A stretch of DNA of 64,000 nucleotides, taken from assembly GCF_002847505.1 (NCBI RefSeq), contig NZ_MXAV01000056.1:1-64000 (forward strand). The letters are read 5' to 3'. The notes below the pieces were generated by a model. The model searched no databases. It saw nothing but the letters and a program-made list of their open reading frames with translations, and was not told the DNA's origin. The stretch is from Acidithiobacillus marinus (GTDB taxonomy: Bacteria > Pseudomonadota > Gammaproteobacteria > Acidithiobacillales > Acidithiobacillaceae). Position 1 is the first letter of the stretch. Every line of letters starts with the position of its first letter. Below are positions 49,871 through 59,106 of the stretch, one piece after another. Made by a program: the position numbers and the translations under genes.

Positions 49871-51165
49871 GTAAAAAAACAACGCCGAAACGTAATACCG
49901 GTATGGCCGATGGGACATTGCTGCGGCGCACCGCCATTCAGGTGCTGGCGGCTGTGGATGAAGGCGAAAAAGTTGACCAGGCGCTGGCCGGAAGCCCGGT
50001 CAGTGGCCCGGAGCGGGCGACCTTGCAGTGGCTGGTATTGGGGACCTTGCGGGAATATCTGTTACTACAAAAATTATCGGGCTTGTTGCTGCGCAAAAGC
50101 TGGCGCGAAGAAGACCGCGATCTGGGATTCCTGCTGCATCTGGCGCTCTTTGAATTGCGCCATGGTCAACGACCCGCTTTTGCGGTGGTGAACGACTGGG
50201 TAGAGATGGTCGAAACGCTGCAGAAATCCTGGGCCAAGGGATTGATGAATGCCGTCCTGCGGCGCTTTCTGCGTGAGCGCGAGGCCCTGGAAAGGCAGCT
50301 GGCCGATCCAGATCTGGGTCATCCAGCCTGGCTGGCGGCACGCCTGCGCGCGGCCTACCCTGAGGAATGGCCGGAGATTGCCGCCGCCAATAATCAACCG
50401 GCCCCGCTCTGGTTGCGGGTGAATACCCTGCGGATCAGTCCAGAAGATTATCGCGAGGCGCTTGCAGCCCAGGGTTTGTCCTGTCGGGGGGTCGAATGGA
50501 GTGAAGCCGCCCTCTGTCTGCCCGAAAGTATTCCGGTCGCCACCCTACCGGGCTGGGATGCTGGCTGGGTGGCTGTTCAGGATGCGGCCGCCCAGATGGC
50601 TGCTCATATACTGGCACCCCAGAGTGAGGAGCGGGTGCTGGATGCCTGCGCGGCCCCTGGCGGAAAAACTGCCCATCTCTGGGCAGTGGGCGCGCGCCGC
50701 CTGGATGCCCTGGATCGCTCTGCAGAGCGTTTGCAGAGGGTGCGGGAAGCGCTCTACCGGCAAGGCGCTATTGCTCACTTACAGGTAGCCGATGCTGGAG
50801 AGCCGCAGAGTTGGTGGAATGGCGAGTTCTATGACGCCATTCTTCTGGATGCTCCCTGTACGGGTATTGGCGTGATTCGCCGCCATCCCGATATCCGCCT
50901 GCGACGGCAGGAAGAGGATGTAGTGCATGCCGTAGCCCAGCAACGCCAGCTCCTCGACGCCTTGTGGACTTGTCTGCGTCCGGGTGGGCGTCTGCTATAT
51001 GCGACCTGTTCGATTCTGCCGGAAGAAAATTTGCTGCAGATTCGCGCTTTTCTGGAGCGACACGAGGATGCCCGCCAGCAGTACCATCCCCTCACCGGCC
51101 AGCACTTGCCCGGTCAGCAGGATATGGATGGTTTTTACTATGCACTGCTGGTAAAAGCCGAATGA
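49867..51165 (+). CDS. rsmB: 16S rRNA (cytosine967-C5)-methyltransferase RsmB
   Basis: A 432-residue enzyme with an N-terminal NusB-like domain (RRTAIQVLAAVDEGEKVDQ) and a C-terminal AdoMet domain with DACAAPGGKTAHL, the catalytic Cys region LDAPCTGIGVIRRHPDI and YATCSILPEEN. It is coupled to fmt and to the next gene by ATGA overlaps. Confidence 0.95.
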   Translation: MSKKTTPKRNTGMADGTLLRRTAIQVLAAVDEGEKVDQALAGSPVSGPERATLQWLVLGTLREYLLLQKLSGLLLRKSWREEDRDLGFLLHLALFELRHGQRPAFAVVNDWVEMVETLQKSWAKGLMNAVLRRFLREREALERQLADPDLGHPAWLAARLRAAYPEEWPEIAAANNQPAPLWLRVNTLRISPEDYREALAAQGLSCRGVEWSEAALCLPESIPVATLPGWDAGWVAVQDAAAQMAAHILAPQSEERVLDACAAPGGKTAHLWAVGARRLDALDRSAERLQRVREALYRQGAIAHLQVADAGEPQSWWNGEFYDAILLDAPCTGIGVIRRHPDIRLRRQEEDVVHAVAQQRQLLDALWTCLRPGGRLLYATCSILPEENLLQIRAFLERHEDARQQYHPLTGQHLPGQQDMDGFYYALLVKAE

Positions 51166-51773
51166 TTTTTTCGCCGGCTGTCGCTATGGCCCGGGGAAGG
51201 ACCGCAGCCAGGGGGAACCGAGCTTTCTGGTCAAGCCTTGTTCTGGGCTTGTTTTTTTGCCTTGGCCCCGGCTGGGCGTTGGCGGACACCGCGTTTCACG
51301 TGAAACATTTGCAGGCCATCCCGGAAATGAACCGGGTCAATATCAGTGCCCAGGTGCAGATCAGCAAGGAAGCCTTGCTGCAGGACATCCTCGATCAGGG
51401 GCAGACCATCATCTGGGTCATCAAGGTACAATGGCGGGAGCCGGAGCCCTTTTCTTTCATTTCCGGGCTGGGAACCCATGCCCAAAAGGAAGAGCGCTGG
51501 CAGATACATTATTATCCGCTCACCAATGAATATGCCTTGAGCAATGGCGCGGGTGCGCTCCGCCTCTTCCATCACTGGCAAGATCTGGTCCGTGTTTTAG
51601 AACAGATTCATGACTTTATCCTGCCTTTGCAGCAGGGTGCGGCGCGGGGCCAGGTGGCCCTGCGGGTTTATGTGGATATTCAGGCCTTGCCGCTCCCGCT
51701 GCGCCTGCGCGCCCTTCTGGATCATTGGAAACTGGAGTCCCCATGGATCGTCAGCGCCCCCCTTTCAAGCTGA
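51162..51773 (+). CDS. DUF4390 exported protein
   Basis: A 203-residue protein with a hydrophobic N-terminal segment (LVLGLFFCLGPGWALA) that looks like a signal peptide. The body is beta-rich and contains VNISAQVQISKEALLQDIL, WREPEPFSF and GARGQVALRVYVDI-like strands, consistent with DUF4390, which sits between rsmB and ntrY in many betaproteobacteria and relatives. A parS-type site lies in its coding sequence and encodes FHVKH. ATG 51162 overlaps the rsmB stop; its end overlaps ntrY by 31 bases. Confidence 0.82.
   Translation: MIFSPAVAMARGRTAARGNRAFWSSLVLGLFFCLGPGWALADTAFHVKHLQAIPEMNRVNISAQVQISKEALLQDILDQGQTIIWVIKVQWREPEPFSFISGLGTHAQKEERWQIHYYPLTNEYALSNGAGALRLFHHWQDLVRVLEQIHDFILPLQQGAARGQVALRVYVDIQALPLPLRLRALLDHWKLESPWIVSAPLSS
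51292..51307. promoter_or_regulatory. parS-type ParB site inside the DUF4390 gene (one mismatch)
   Basis: CGTTTCACGTGAAACA differs from the ParB palindrome only at the first base. It lies within a coding region about 8.4 kb from the perfect site at 42848. Two such 16-mers this close are very unlikely by chance. Confidence 0.85.
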
Positions 51774-53959
51774 GAAACTGGTTGCGTGCCCTCAATGCCG
51801 GAGCGGCACCGGAAAAGCAGCGGGTGGGTCCCCGCTGGGGAGCTATTTTACTCCTTCTGGCCATTTTGGGTTTTCTGGCGATCAACTTTTTCACCAGTGC
51901 TGGTGGGCCGTTAAGCCGTTATTTTGTGCCCATGCTGGTGATTTCAGCAGGTATTGTGCTCTTTTTACTGATTCTGGTACTGGTGTCGGTGGTGGCGCTG
52001 CTGATTCGGCTGCGGCGCGGGGAGGTGGGTAGTCAGCTGGCTACCCGTCTGGTGGTGATTATTACCCTGCTCAGTTTTCTGCCCGCCGCCGTGGTGTTCG
52101 GGTTTTCCTGGCAGTATCTGAACCGGGGCGTCGATTCCTGGTTCAGTTCCGCTGTGCAAAGCGCCCTGGACCAGGCACTGAATGTGGCCAAGGCGGGCAT
52201 TGACCGGTATCGCAATTCGACGCTGCTGGCAGCCGAAAGTATTGCCCAGGCGCTGGTGGGTGAATCGGACAGTAATGCCATCCTCACCGTCATTGCTCTG
52301 CGGGATCAATACCATTTGAGCAGCGTGACCCTGTTTTCTAGCGACAACCGGATTATTGCCACCAGCAGTAATAACCTGTCCCTGGCGCCACGCTTGCCGC
52401 GTCAGGAAATCCTGGCTATGGAAGAAGGCCGACCCACGGCCAACATTGAACCCGAAGCGGATGGCAGTTTACTGGTCAAGGCGCTGATTCCGGTGCTCAG
52501 TCCCCATCTGGGGCAAAGTAACCGGATGCTCTATGTCGAACAGCCCATTCCGGAGCAACTCACCAAGGCAGCAGAAGCCGTGCAGGTGGCGTATACCCGA
52601 TATCATCAACTGATGCTGATGCGTGAGCCCATGAAAACGGCCTTTCAGCTCAGTCTCGCCGTGGCCCTCCTGTTGGCGGTGCTCTCTGCGGTGTGGATGG
52701 GCCTGCATCTGGCGCGGCGCCTGACCGCACCCATTGCCCGGCTGGCGGCGGGTACCCAGGCGGTGGCCCGGGGCGAGTTCATCCCCCTGCAGACCATTGC
52801 CAGCCAGGATGAGTTAGGTGTGTTGTTGCACTCCTTCAACAATATGACCCGGCAACTCGCCCGGGCCAAGCAGCAGGCTGCCGCCGCCCAGGAACAGGCC
52901 GAACAGCGTCGCCTTTATCTGGAAACCATGCTGGGCCAGCTCTCCAGCGGAATTCTTACTTTTGATGGCGAAAACTGTCTGGCTGAGGTGAATGCCGCCG
53001 CCGCCCAGATTTTGCAGGAAGATTTAGCCAGGGGCAGTGCTCTGGCGGAACTGCAGGACGGGGCTATTCTCGAACCCCTCTGGAAGCTGGTGACGGAGTG
53101 GGTGGAACATCCGCGCAGCGCCATGCAGAAAGAGCTGCAATTGGAGCGTAGCGATGGTCCGCAAACCCTGATTGTGCATGGTGCACAATTTTCCGATGAC
53201 GCCGGCAGCAAGGGCTTTGTCGTGGTTTTTGATGACATCAGCACCCTGGTTTCTGCCCAGCGCAGCGCTGCCTGGAGCGAAGTGGCCCGGCGCCTGGCCC
53301 ATGAAATCAAAAATCCCCTGACCCCCATCCAGCTTTCCGCCGAAAGGCTGCGGCGCAAGTACTTGGAAAAACTGGGCGACGAAGGAGAAACCCTGGATCG
53401 GGCGACACGCACCATCATTCATCAGGTGGATGCCCTGAAAGTGCTGGTAGATGCCTTTTCCGAATATGCCCGGCAACCGCAAATCGAAATGCGGCCGCTG
53501 GATATCAATCAGTTGATTCTGGATGTCATGGACCTCTATCGTGGCCAGGAGAATGGTATAGAAATCCGTGCCGAACTGGGGGCGGATTTGCCGCCGGTCC
53601 GGGCTGACGTGCACCGTCTGCGACAGATTCTCAACAATTTACTGCGCAATGCCCTGGACGCCCTGCAAGGCAAGGAAGAAACCCCGGCGACAGGCAAACA
53701 TATTGTGATTCATACCGGCTTGACGGACAGCGGTCCAGCAAAGATGCTAGAGTTGAGCGTGAGTGATGATGGTCCCGGTTTTCCCGCCGATCTGCTGGCA
53801 AGAGTTTTTGAGCCCTATGTGACCAGCAAGGTCAAAGGCTCAGGTTTGGGGCTGGCCATTGTCCGTCGCATTGTCGAAGAACATGGTGGCGTGATTGTGG
53901 CCGACAATCAGGGCCTTAATGGTGGCGCACGCATTGTAATGGATTTTCCCCTGGTTTGA
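51743..53959 (+). CDS. ntrY: NtrY-like sensor histidine kinase
   Basis: A 738-residue membrane kinase. It has two or three N-terminal membrane helices (about 25-120), an extracytoplasmic sensor region, another helix (about 295), HAMP, a PAS-like domain (about 390-490), the HisKA His in RRLAHEIKNPLTPIQ and an HATPase domain with DDGPGFPADLL and GSGLGLAIVRRIVEEHGG. This is the NtrY layout. ATG 51743 has GGAG five bases upstream. It pairs with the response regulator 21 bases downstream. NtrYX may sense nitrogen or redox state; the signal here is unknown. Confidence 0.88.
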   Translation: MDRQRPPFKLRNWLRALNAGAAPEKQRVGPRWGAILLLLAILGFLAINFFTSAGGPLSRYFVPMLVISAGIVLFLLILVLVSVVALLIRLRRGEVGSQLATRLVVIITLLSFLPAAVVFGFSWQYLNRGVDSWFSSAVQSALDQALNVAKAGIDRYRNSTLLAAESIAQALVGESDSNAILTVIALRDQYHLSSVTLFSSDNRIIATSSNNLSLAPRLPRQEILAMEEGRPTANIEPEADGSLLVKALIPVLSPHLGQSNRMLYVEQPIPEQLTKAAEAVQVAYTRYHQLMLMREPMKTAFQLSLAVALLLAVLSAVWMGLHLARRLTAPIARLAAGTQAVARGEFIPLQTIASQDELGVLLHSFNNMTRQLARAKQQAAAAQEQAEQRRLYLETMLGQLSSGILTFDGENCLAEVNAAAAQILQEDLARGSALAELQDGAILEPLWKLVTEWVEHPRSAMQKELQLERSDGPQTLIVHGAQFSDDAGSKGFVVVFDDISTLVSAQRSAAWSEVARRLAHEIKNPLTPIQLSAERLRRKYLEKLGDEGETLDRATRTIIHQVDALKVLVDAFSEYARQPQIEMRPLDINQLILDVMDLYRGQENGIEIRAELGADLPPVRADVHRLRQILNNLLRNALDALQGKEETPATGKHIVIHTGLTDSGPAKMLELSVSDDGPGFPADLLARVFEPYVTSKVKGSGLGLAIVRRIVEEHGGVIVADNQGLNGGARIVMDFPLV

Positions 53960-53980
53960 GCTGGATTTTCTGGAGGTGGC

Positions 53981-55384
53981 ATGGAAGCGGCAAGATTGAA
54001 GATTCTGATCGTCGATGATGAACCCGATATCTGCCAGACCCTGGCAGATATTCTCGAAGATGAGGGCTATCAGGTAGAAACGGCGGGCAGTGCCGCCGCT
54101 GCCGAGACGTTTTTGCGCGACCAGATGGTCGATCTGGTGCTCCTTGATATCTGGATGCCGGGCGAAGATGGGATTACCTTGTTGCGGCGCTGGGCGGACG
54201 CAGGTCTGGAGCAGCCGGTGGTCATGATGTCCGGCCACGCCACCATCGAAACGGCGGTGCAGGCCACCAAGCTGGGTGCCTATGATTTTGTCGAAAAACC
54301 CCTATCTCTGGACAAAACCCTGCTGACCGTGGCCCATGCCCTGGAGGCGAGCCGTCTGCAGCGGGAAAACCGCGATCTGCGCGCGCAAACCGGCTGGGTG
54401 GATCGGCCCAGCGGTGAGAGTACCGCCATCCGTCAGTTTCGTGAACAACTCACCCGGGTTGCTGCCGTGGATTCCTGGGCCCTGTTACTGGGTGAGGCTG
54501 GCAGCGGCAAGGAAGTCGCGGCGCGCTATCTGCACCGGCAAAGTCGCCGGGCCCAGGGGCCTTTTGTGGACCTGCGGGCGGCGGCCATTGCCCGACCCAA
54601 TGTGGCCATTGAGCTGTTTGGTAACGAAACCCAAGGCAAGCTGATTCGTGGCCGTCTGGAGGTGGCGCACGGCGGCACCTTGTTCATTGACGAAATTGCC
54701 GATATGGATCTGGAAACCCAGGCCCGCCTGTTCTCGGCCCTGCAGGAAAAGCGCATCATCCGGGTGGGCGGAACCACCCCGATTCCCGTGGATGTGCGCG
54801 TCATTGCCGGCAGTGCCCAGGATTTGTCCCAGGCGGTACAAAACGGCCAGTTTCGCAGTGATCTCTACTACCGCCTCAGTGCCCTGCCCCTGCGCGTCCC
54901 GCCACTGGCGGCCAGAACCCCGGACATTCCCGTACTTATTGAAGAGTTTGTGCATTTTTATGGGGCACGGGATGGCCTGCCCGGGCGGCGCTTCTCCCCC
55001 GATTCCATGGATGTGCTCAACCATTATCCTTGGCCCGGTAACATCCGCGAGCTGCAAAATCTGGTCGAGCGCCTGCTGATTCTGGCGGAAGGCCCGGAAA
55101 TCAGTGCCGAGGAAATCGAGGGTGCCCTCGGTCTGGATAACCGGATGGCCCTTGCCAACAGCAGCTTTGATGAAGAAGATTTTGGCGGCACCCTGAAACG
55201 CGCCCGGGAACGCTTCGAGCGCGCCTTTCTCGAATATCATCTGGCGCGGAATGACTGGAATATTGCCCGTACCGCCGAAGTGGTCGGTCTTGAACGTACG
55301 CACCTGTACCGCAAGCTGAAAAATCTCAATATTGCCCTGAAGGGGGAGCGCCGGGTAGGCGATGAGGGTGAAGACGAGGATTGA
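53981..55384 (+). CDS. ntrX: NtrX-like response regulator lacking the GAFTGA loop
   Basis: A 467-residue regulator with a receiver domain (phospho-Asp in VLLDIWMPGEDG), an AAA+ domain (GEAGSGKEVAARYLH, GTLFIDEIADMD) and a Fis-type helix-turn-helix (DWNIARTAEVVGLERTHLYRKL). The GAFTGA loop that contacts sigma54 is missing: ELFGNETQGKLIRGRLEVAHGG runs straight on. It therefore probably acts without sigma54, as reported for some NtrX proteins. GGAGG lies before ATG 53981. It pairs with ntrY. Confidence 0.88.
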   Translation: MEAARLKILIVDDEPDICQTLADILEDEGYQVETAGSAAAAETFLRDQMVDLVLLDIWMPGEDGITLLRRWADAGLEQPVVMMSGHATIETAVQATKLGAYDFVEKPLSLDKTLLTVAHALEASRLQRENRDLRAQTGWVDRPSGESTAIRQFREQLTRVAAVDSWALLLGEAGSGKEVAARYLHRQSRRAQGPFVDLRAAAIARPNVAIELFGNETQGKLIRGRLEVAHGGTLFIDEIADMDLETQARLFSALQEKRIIRVGGTTPIPVDVRVIAGSAQDLSQAVQNGQFRSDLYYRLSALPLRVPPLAARTPDIPVLIEEFVHFYGARDGLPGRRFSPDSMDVLNHYPWPGNIRELQNLVERLLILAEGPEISAEEIEGALGLDNRMALANSSFDEEDFGGTLKRARERFERAFLEYHLARNDWNIARTAEVVGLERTHLYRKLKNLNIALKGERRVGDEGEDED

Positions 55385-55545
55385 TCTGATAGTCTTTCCG
55401 GCTGCAATCCGGCAAGGCCCAGTAACGGCGTTGATCGGCACGCTTCCTGGTCGAACAATGGGGTAGACAAAAAGCCAATGCTATTGCGGATTCCAGTGAT
55501 CCTGCTTAGAGTGGAAACAATTTTGATCTCTATAGGAACGCCGTT

Positions 55546-57765
55546 ATGACCCAGCAACAGGATTTGCCCGCCAACGCCCCGGATTTTTGTGCGGGGATGC
55601 TCTACTTTGGTGAAAACTGGCCGGATTTTGATCAGTATGGCAAAGCATCGGCCATTGCTGCGGGTCAGAAGGGCGTTACCAATCCTCAGGCTCGGGAAGC
55701 CGTATATCAGTCGCTGCTGCTGGCGGATGCCCTGCGCTACTGTACCTTGCAAGTATGTACGGCCAAGTCTTCCGGTCACCCGGGAGGCTTTGCTTCCAGT
55801 GCCGAGGCCTATGCCGCCATGGTCATGCTCGGGCATACCAACATTGTCACTGAAGTTGGGCATCATGCTCCGGGCTTTTACAGTGCCATGTTCCTCGACA
55901 GCTCCCTCGAAGCCATGGGCATTCACAACATGAACGACATGATGGCGCGTTTCCGCGAACAGCATGGCCTGCTCGGTCATCTGTCCGGTGCCATCCCGGG
56001 TCTGCTGGCGCCCGCCGGACCGCTGGGACAGGGGCAGCACTTTGCCATGGCTGGCGCACTGCTGCATCCGGGCACCCTGTTTCCGGTGACCATCGGTGAT
56101 GGCGGTTTTGGTGAGCCCTATGTGCTGAGTTCCATGAAACATTTCCATTTTGCCTATCCCCAGGTGACCAATTACCTACCCATCCTGGTCTGGAACGGCT
56201 TCAGTCAGGAACATCATTCCATGGTTTCCTTGATGAGCAATGAAGAAATGGTGGCCTACTGGCGAGCCCATGATTTTGATGAGGTCATCCTGATCGATGC
56301 CAAGGACTATGATGATGCCGGGCAGGAAGGCGCCTATGTCGACTCCACGCGCTTTTCCTTCGGACAACGGATGGCTTTCATGGAGGCTGTGCTCAGTGGC
56401 GCGGCCAAGGCGGCGCAAGGTGCTTTGACGGGTCGGCACACGGCATTCATTTTGAAACAGTTGAAGGGTGCCGGGGTGCATGTTTCCGGAGCCAAATCCC
56501 ATAACCTGTATCCCAAGGACACTTTCGAGTCCCCGGAAATCAAGGCGGCCCTGGAAAAACGCGCATTGAGTCCGGAAGCCTGGGCTTTGGTCCGCGACAA
56601 TTTCTCCCGCGCCGGGGGTGGACCTGCGGCACAGACGGCGGTCACTGAGCATGTGCTGGAAATCGCCCGCCTGGGTGAATTCCCTTTGCAGGACTTTGCC
56701 GTCGGCGAACAGGCGGTACCCGCCACCGCCATGGGTGCTCTGGTTGCCTGGCTAGGGCAGCAGGATCGGCGCTTTGTGGTGAGCAATGCCGATGGGAATG
56801 AAGCCTCGGCCATGAAAAACATCAATGACGCCCTGAAAATCCGTCACCCCACGGAAGACCCCCTCTACAACCAGCAGCCGGGCGGGCAGGTTTATGAACC
56901 CCTCAACGAGGATGCCTGTGCGGGACTGGCGGCGGGACTGGCGCTGTTTGGCAGTCGTTCCCTGTGGCTGTCCTATGAATCCTTTGCCATCAACGGCTGG
57001 CCGATCATGCAGACCGTAGGCCAGGCCATGGCGGAACTGCGTCGTACCACGCCCTCTGCCGTCTGCATGTTCACGGCAGGGGCACTGGAACAGGGGCGCA
57101 ACGGCTGGACCCATCAACGTCCGGAAATCGAAAACTACTTTGCCGCGCAAATGCGCAACGGCAATGTATTCCTGCTTTACCCCACGGATGCCAACGTCAT
57201 CCAGGCTGCCTATGAATATGCGGTGAACAGCGTCAACAAGGTGATGATCCTCATTGCCTCAAAAAGCCCGTTGCCGGTGCATCTGGATATGGCCCAGGCC
57301 CGTACGGCAGTGCGTAAGGGTGCCGCCGTGCTGTACGAAGGATCGGCGGGCAAGCGTGGCACCGTGACCCTGGCTGTGACCGGTGATATGGTCCTGCTGC
57401 CGGTATTTGCGGCTCGGGAAGTGCTGGAGAAAGAAGGTTATGGTGTGCGCATTGTCAGTGTCATCAATCCCCGGCAGTTGTATCGGCCCTCGGATGTGGC
57501 CGCTCACACCGTCTCCGAGCCTGATACGAATTTCATGACAGATGCGGAATTTCAGCAGCTCTTTGCCGGCGATATGCTTCTCACTATCGGTGGTGGCAGT
57601 TCCGCTGCCCTGGAGCCGGTGCTCCTGCGCAGTCGTGCGGCGCAGCGCGATACCCTGGCCTGGCAGCGCGGTGAAACCACAGCCACTGCTGGTGAACTGA
57701 TGGCTTTCAATGGCATCACGGCCGAGGCCATTCTCCACAAGGTTCGGGGTTTTAGTGGGCATTAA
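55546..57765 (+). CDS. Thiamine-diphosphate enzyme of phosphoketolase/transketolase type
   Basis: A 739-residue ThDP-dependent enzyme. The N-terminal part has SSGHPGG (76-81), GPLGQG and the ThDP-binding GDG (184) ending near ILVWNGF. The middle has ADGNEASAMKN, with the Glu expected to activate ThDP, and GWTHQRPE, like phosphoketolase SHQDPG. The C-terminal part has SKSPLPVHL and GGGSSAALEPVL. Overall it is closest to phosphoketolase but shorter than usual, and GPLGQG is transketolase-like. Phosphoketolase cleaves xylulose 5-phosphate to acetyl phosphate. Its place before a DUF1537 kinase and glcDEF suggests another acceptor; this is inference. Confidence 0.72.
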   Translation: MTQQQDLPANAPDFCAGMLYFGENWPDFDQYGKASAIAAGQKGVTNPQAREAVYQSLLLADALRYCTLQVCTAKSSGHPGGFASSAEAYAAMVMLGHTNIVTEVGHHAPGFYSAMFLDSSLEAMGIHNMNDMMARFREQHGLLGHLSGAIPGLLAPAGPLGQGQHFAMAGALLHPGTLFPVTIGDGGFGEPYVLSSMKHFHFAYPQVTNYLPILVWNGFSQEHHSMVSLMSNEEMVAYWRAHDFDEVILIDAKDYDDAGQEGAYVDSTRFSFGQRMAFMEAVLSGAAKAAQGALTGRHTAFILKQLKGAGVHVSGAKSHNLYPKDTFESPEIKAALEKRALSPEAWALVRDNFSRAGGGPAAQTAVTEHVLEIARLGEFPLQDFAVGEQAVPATAMGALVAWLGQQDRRFVVSNADGNEASAMKNINDALKIRHPTEDPLYNQQPGGQVYEPLNEDACAGLAAGLALFGSRSLWLSYESFAINGWPIMQTVGQAMAELRRTTPSAVCMFTAGALEQGRNGWTHQRPEIENYFAAQMRNGNVFLLYPTDANVIQAAYEYAVNSVNKVMILIASKSPLPVHLDMAQARTAVRKGAAVLYEGSAGKRGTVTLAVTGDMVLLPVFAAREVLEKEGYGVRIVSVINPRQLYRPSDVAAHTVSEPDTNFMTDAEFQQLFAGDMLLTIGGGSSAALEPVLLRSRAAQRDTLAWQRGETTATAGELMAFNGITAEAILHKVRGFSGH

Positions 57766-59095
57766 TCCAGCAGCCCGGCCCGGCAAAATCATCGTCATTG
57801 ACGATGATCCCACCGGCTCGCAGACTGTCCACTCCTGCCTGCTGCTGACCCGCTGGGATCCCGATACCCTGCGCGAGGCTCTGGAGGATGCGGCACCGCT
57901 CTTCTTTGTACTGAGCAATACCCGGGGCATGACGGCGGCGCGTGCCGAACAGGTCACCCGGGAAATCTGCCGGAATCTGCATAGTGCCCTGGAGCGACTG
58001 GCCCTTACCGGACAGGAGGTGCAACCCTTGCTGGTGAGTCGTTCCGATTCGACCCTGCGTGGTCACTATCCGGTGGAAACCGATGTGATTGCTGAGGAGC
58101 TAGGCCCTTTTGATGCCCATTTTCTGGTCCCGGCATTTTTTGAAGGGGGCCGCATTACTCGGGACAGCACCCATTACGTGATACAGAACGGCGTGGAAGT
58201 CCCGGCCCATGAGACGGAATTTGCCCGGGATTCGGTATTTGCCTTTCAACACAGTTATCTGCCTGATTATGTGGCCGAGAAAACCCACGGTCGCATCCCG
58301 GCTGAACAAGTGCAGCGTTTTACCCTGGAAGATCTGCGTGCCGGTTGTCTGCCGCGCCTGTTGGCTCTGGAAAATAATGCCTGTGTGGTCGTGGACGCCG
58401 TCGAGCCTGCGGATTTGCAGGCTTTTGCCCGGGATTTACGGGCGGCTGCCGGGCAGGGCAAGCGGTTTCTATTCCGCAGTGCCGCCAGTTTGTTGACGGC
58501 CCTGGCCGATTTGCCACCCCAGCCGGTGTCTGCCGAAAACATGGTGCAACTGCGACGCGGGGACAAGGCGGGAGCTATCCTGGTAGGTTCCCATGTGCGT
58601 AAAAGTACCGAGCAGCTCAAACGCTTGCTGGAGGAACCGGGTCTGGAAGGGCTGGAGGTGGACGTGGATGCCTGTAGTGGCGAGGCCGGCATCAGGCAGC
58701 TATCGCGCTTGCTGGAGCAGGCCGCCAAAATCCACGACCAAGGCCGGGATCTGGTGATATTTACCAGTCGCAGCGAACGCCAGTTTTCCGATCAGGCGGC
58801 GCGTCTGGCTTTTGGTGAGAGCGTGTCGGCCTTTCTCATGAAGGTATTGCAGGGACTGCCCGAAGACATCGGCTTTCTCATCAGCAAGGGGGGCATCACC
58901 TCCAATGATGTATTGAGTAGTGGATTGGCTTTGCGCAAGGCGCGGGTGATGGGGCAGATTCTGCCCGGTTGTTCGGTGGTGTGCTGCCCTCCAGATCATC
59001 CCCGCTATCCGGATCTGCCCGTGGTCATTTTCCCCGGCAATGTGGGCGATGTCGAAAGTCTGGCGGTGGCCCGGCAACGCCTGCGCGGTCATTGA
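57755..59095 (+). CDS. DUF1537 four-carbon acid sugar kinase family protein
   Basis: A 446-residue protein of the family that includes OtnK, DtnK and DenK, which phosphorylate 3-oxotetronate, threonate and erythronate. It starts IIVIDDDPTGSQTVHS (the substrate-binding part, of the DDDPTGSQTVH subgroup) and ends with the nucleotide-binding ISKGGITSNDVLSSGL and VIFPGNVGD. GTG 57755 with GGGG five bases upstream overlaps the previous gene by 11 bases; an in-frame ATG lies at 57710. No dehydrogenase or aldolase partner of the known pathways is adjacent. The substrate is unknown. Confidence 0.82.
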   Translation: MGINPAARPGKIIVIDDDPTGSQTVHSCLLLTRWDPDTLREALEDAAPLFFVLSNTRGMTAARAEQVTREICRNLHSALERLALTGQEVQPLLVSRSDSTLRGHYPVETDVIAEELGPFDAHFLVPAFFEGGRITRDSTHYVIQNGVEVPAHETEFARDSVFAFQHSYLPDYVAEKTHGRIPAEQVQRFTLEDLRAGCLPRLLALENNACVVVDAVEPADLQAFARDLRAAAGQGKRFLFRSAASLLTALADLPPQPVSAENMVQLRRGDKAGAILVGSHVRKSTEQLKRLLEEPGLEGLEVDVDACSGEAGIRQLSRLLEQAAKIHDQGRDLVIFTSRSERQFSDQAARLAFGESVSAFLMKVLQGLPEDIGFLISKGGITSNDVLSSGLALRKARVMGQILPGCSVVCCPPDHPRYPDLPVVIFPGNVGDVESLAVARQRLRGH

Positions 59096-59106
59096 AGGCA
59101 CCGGCT

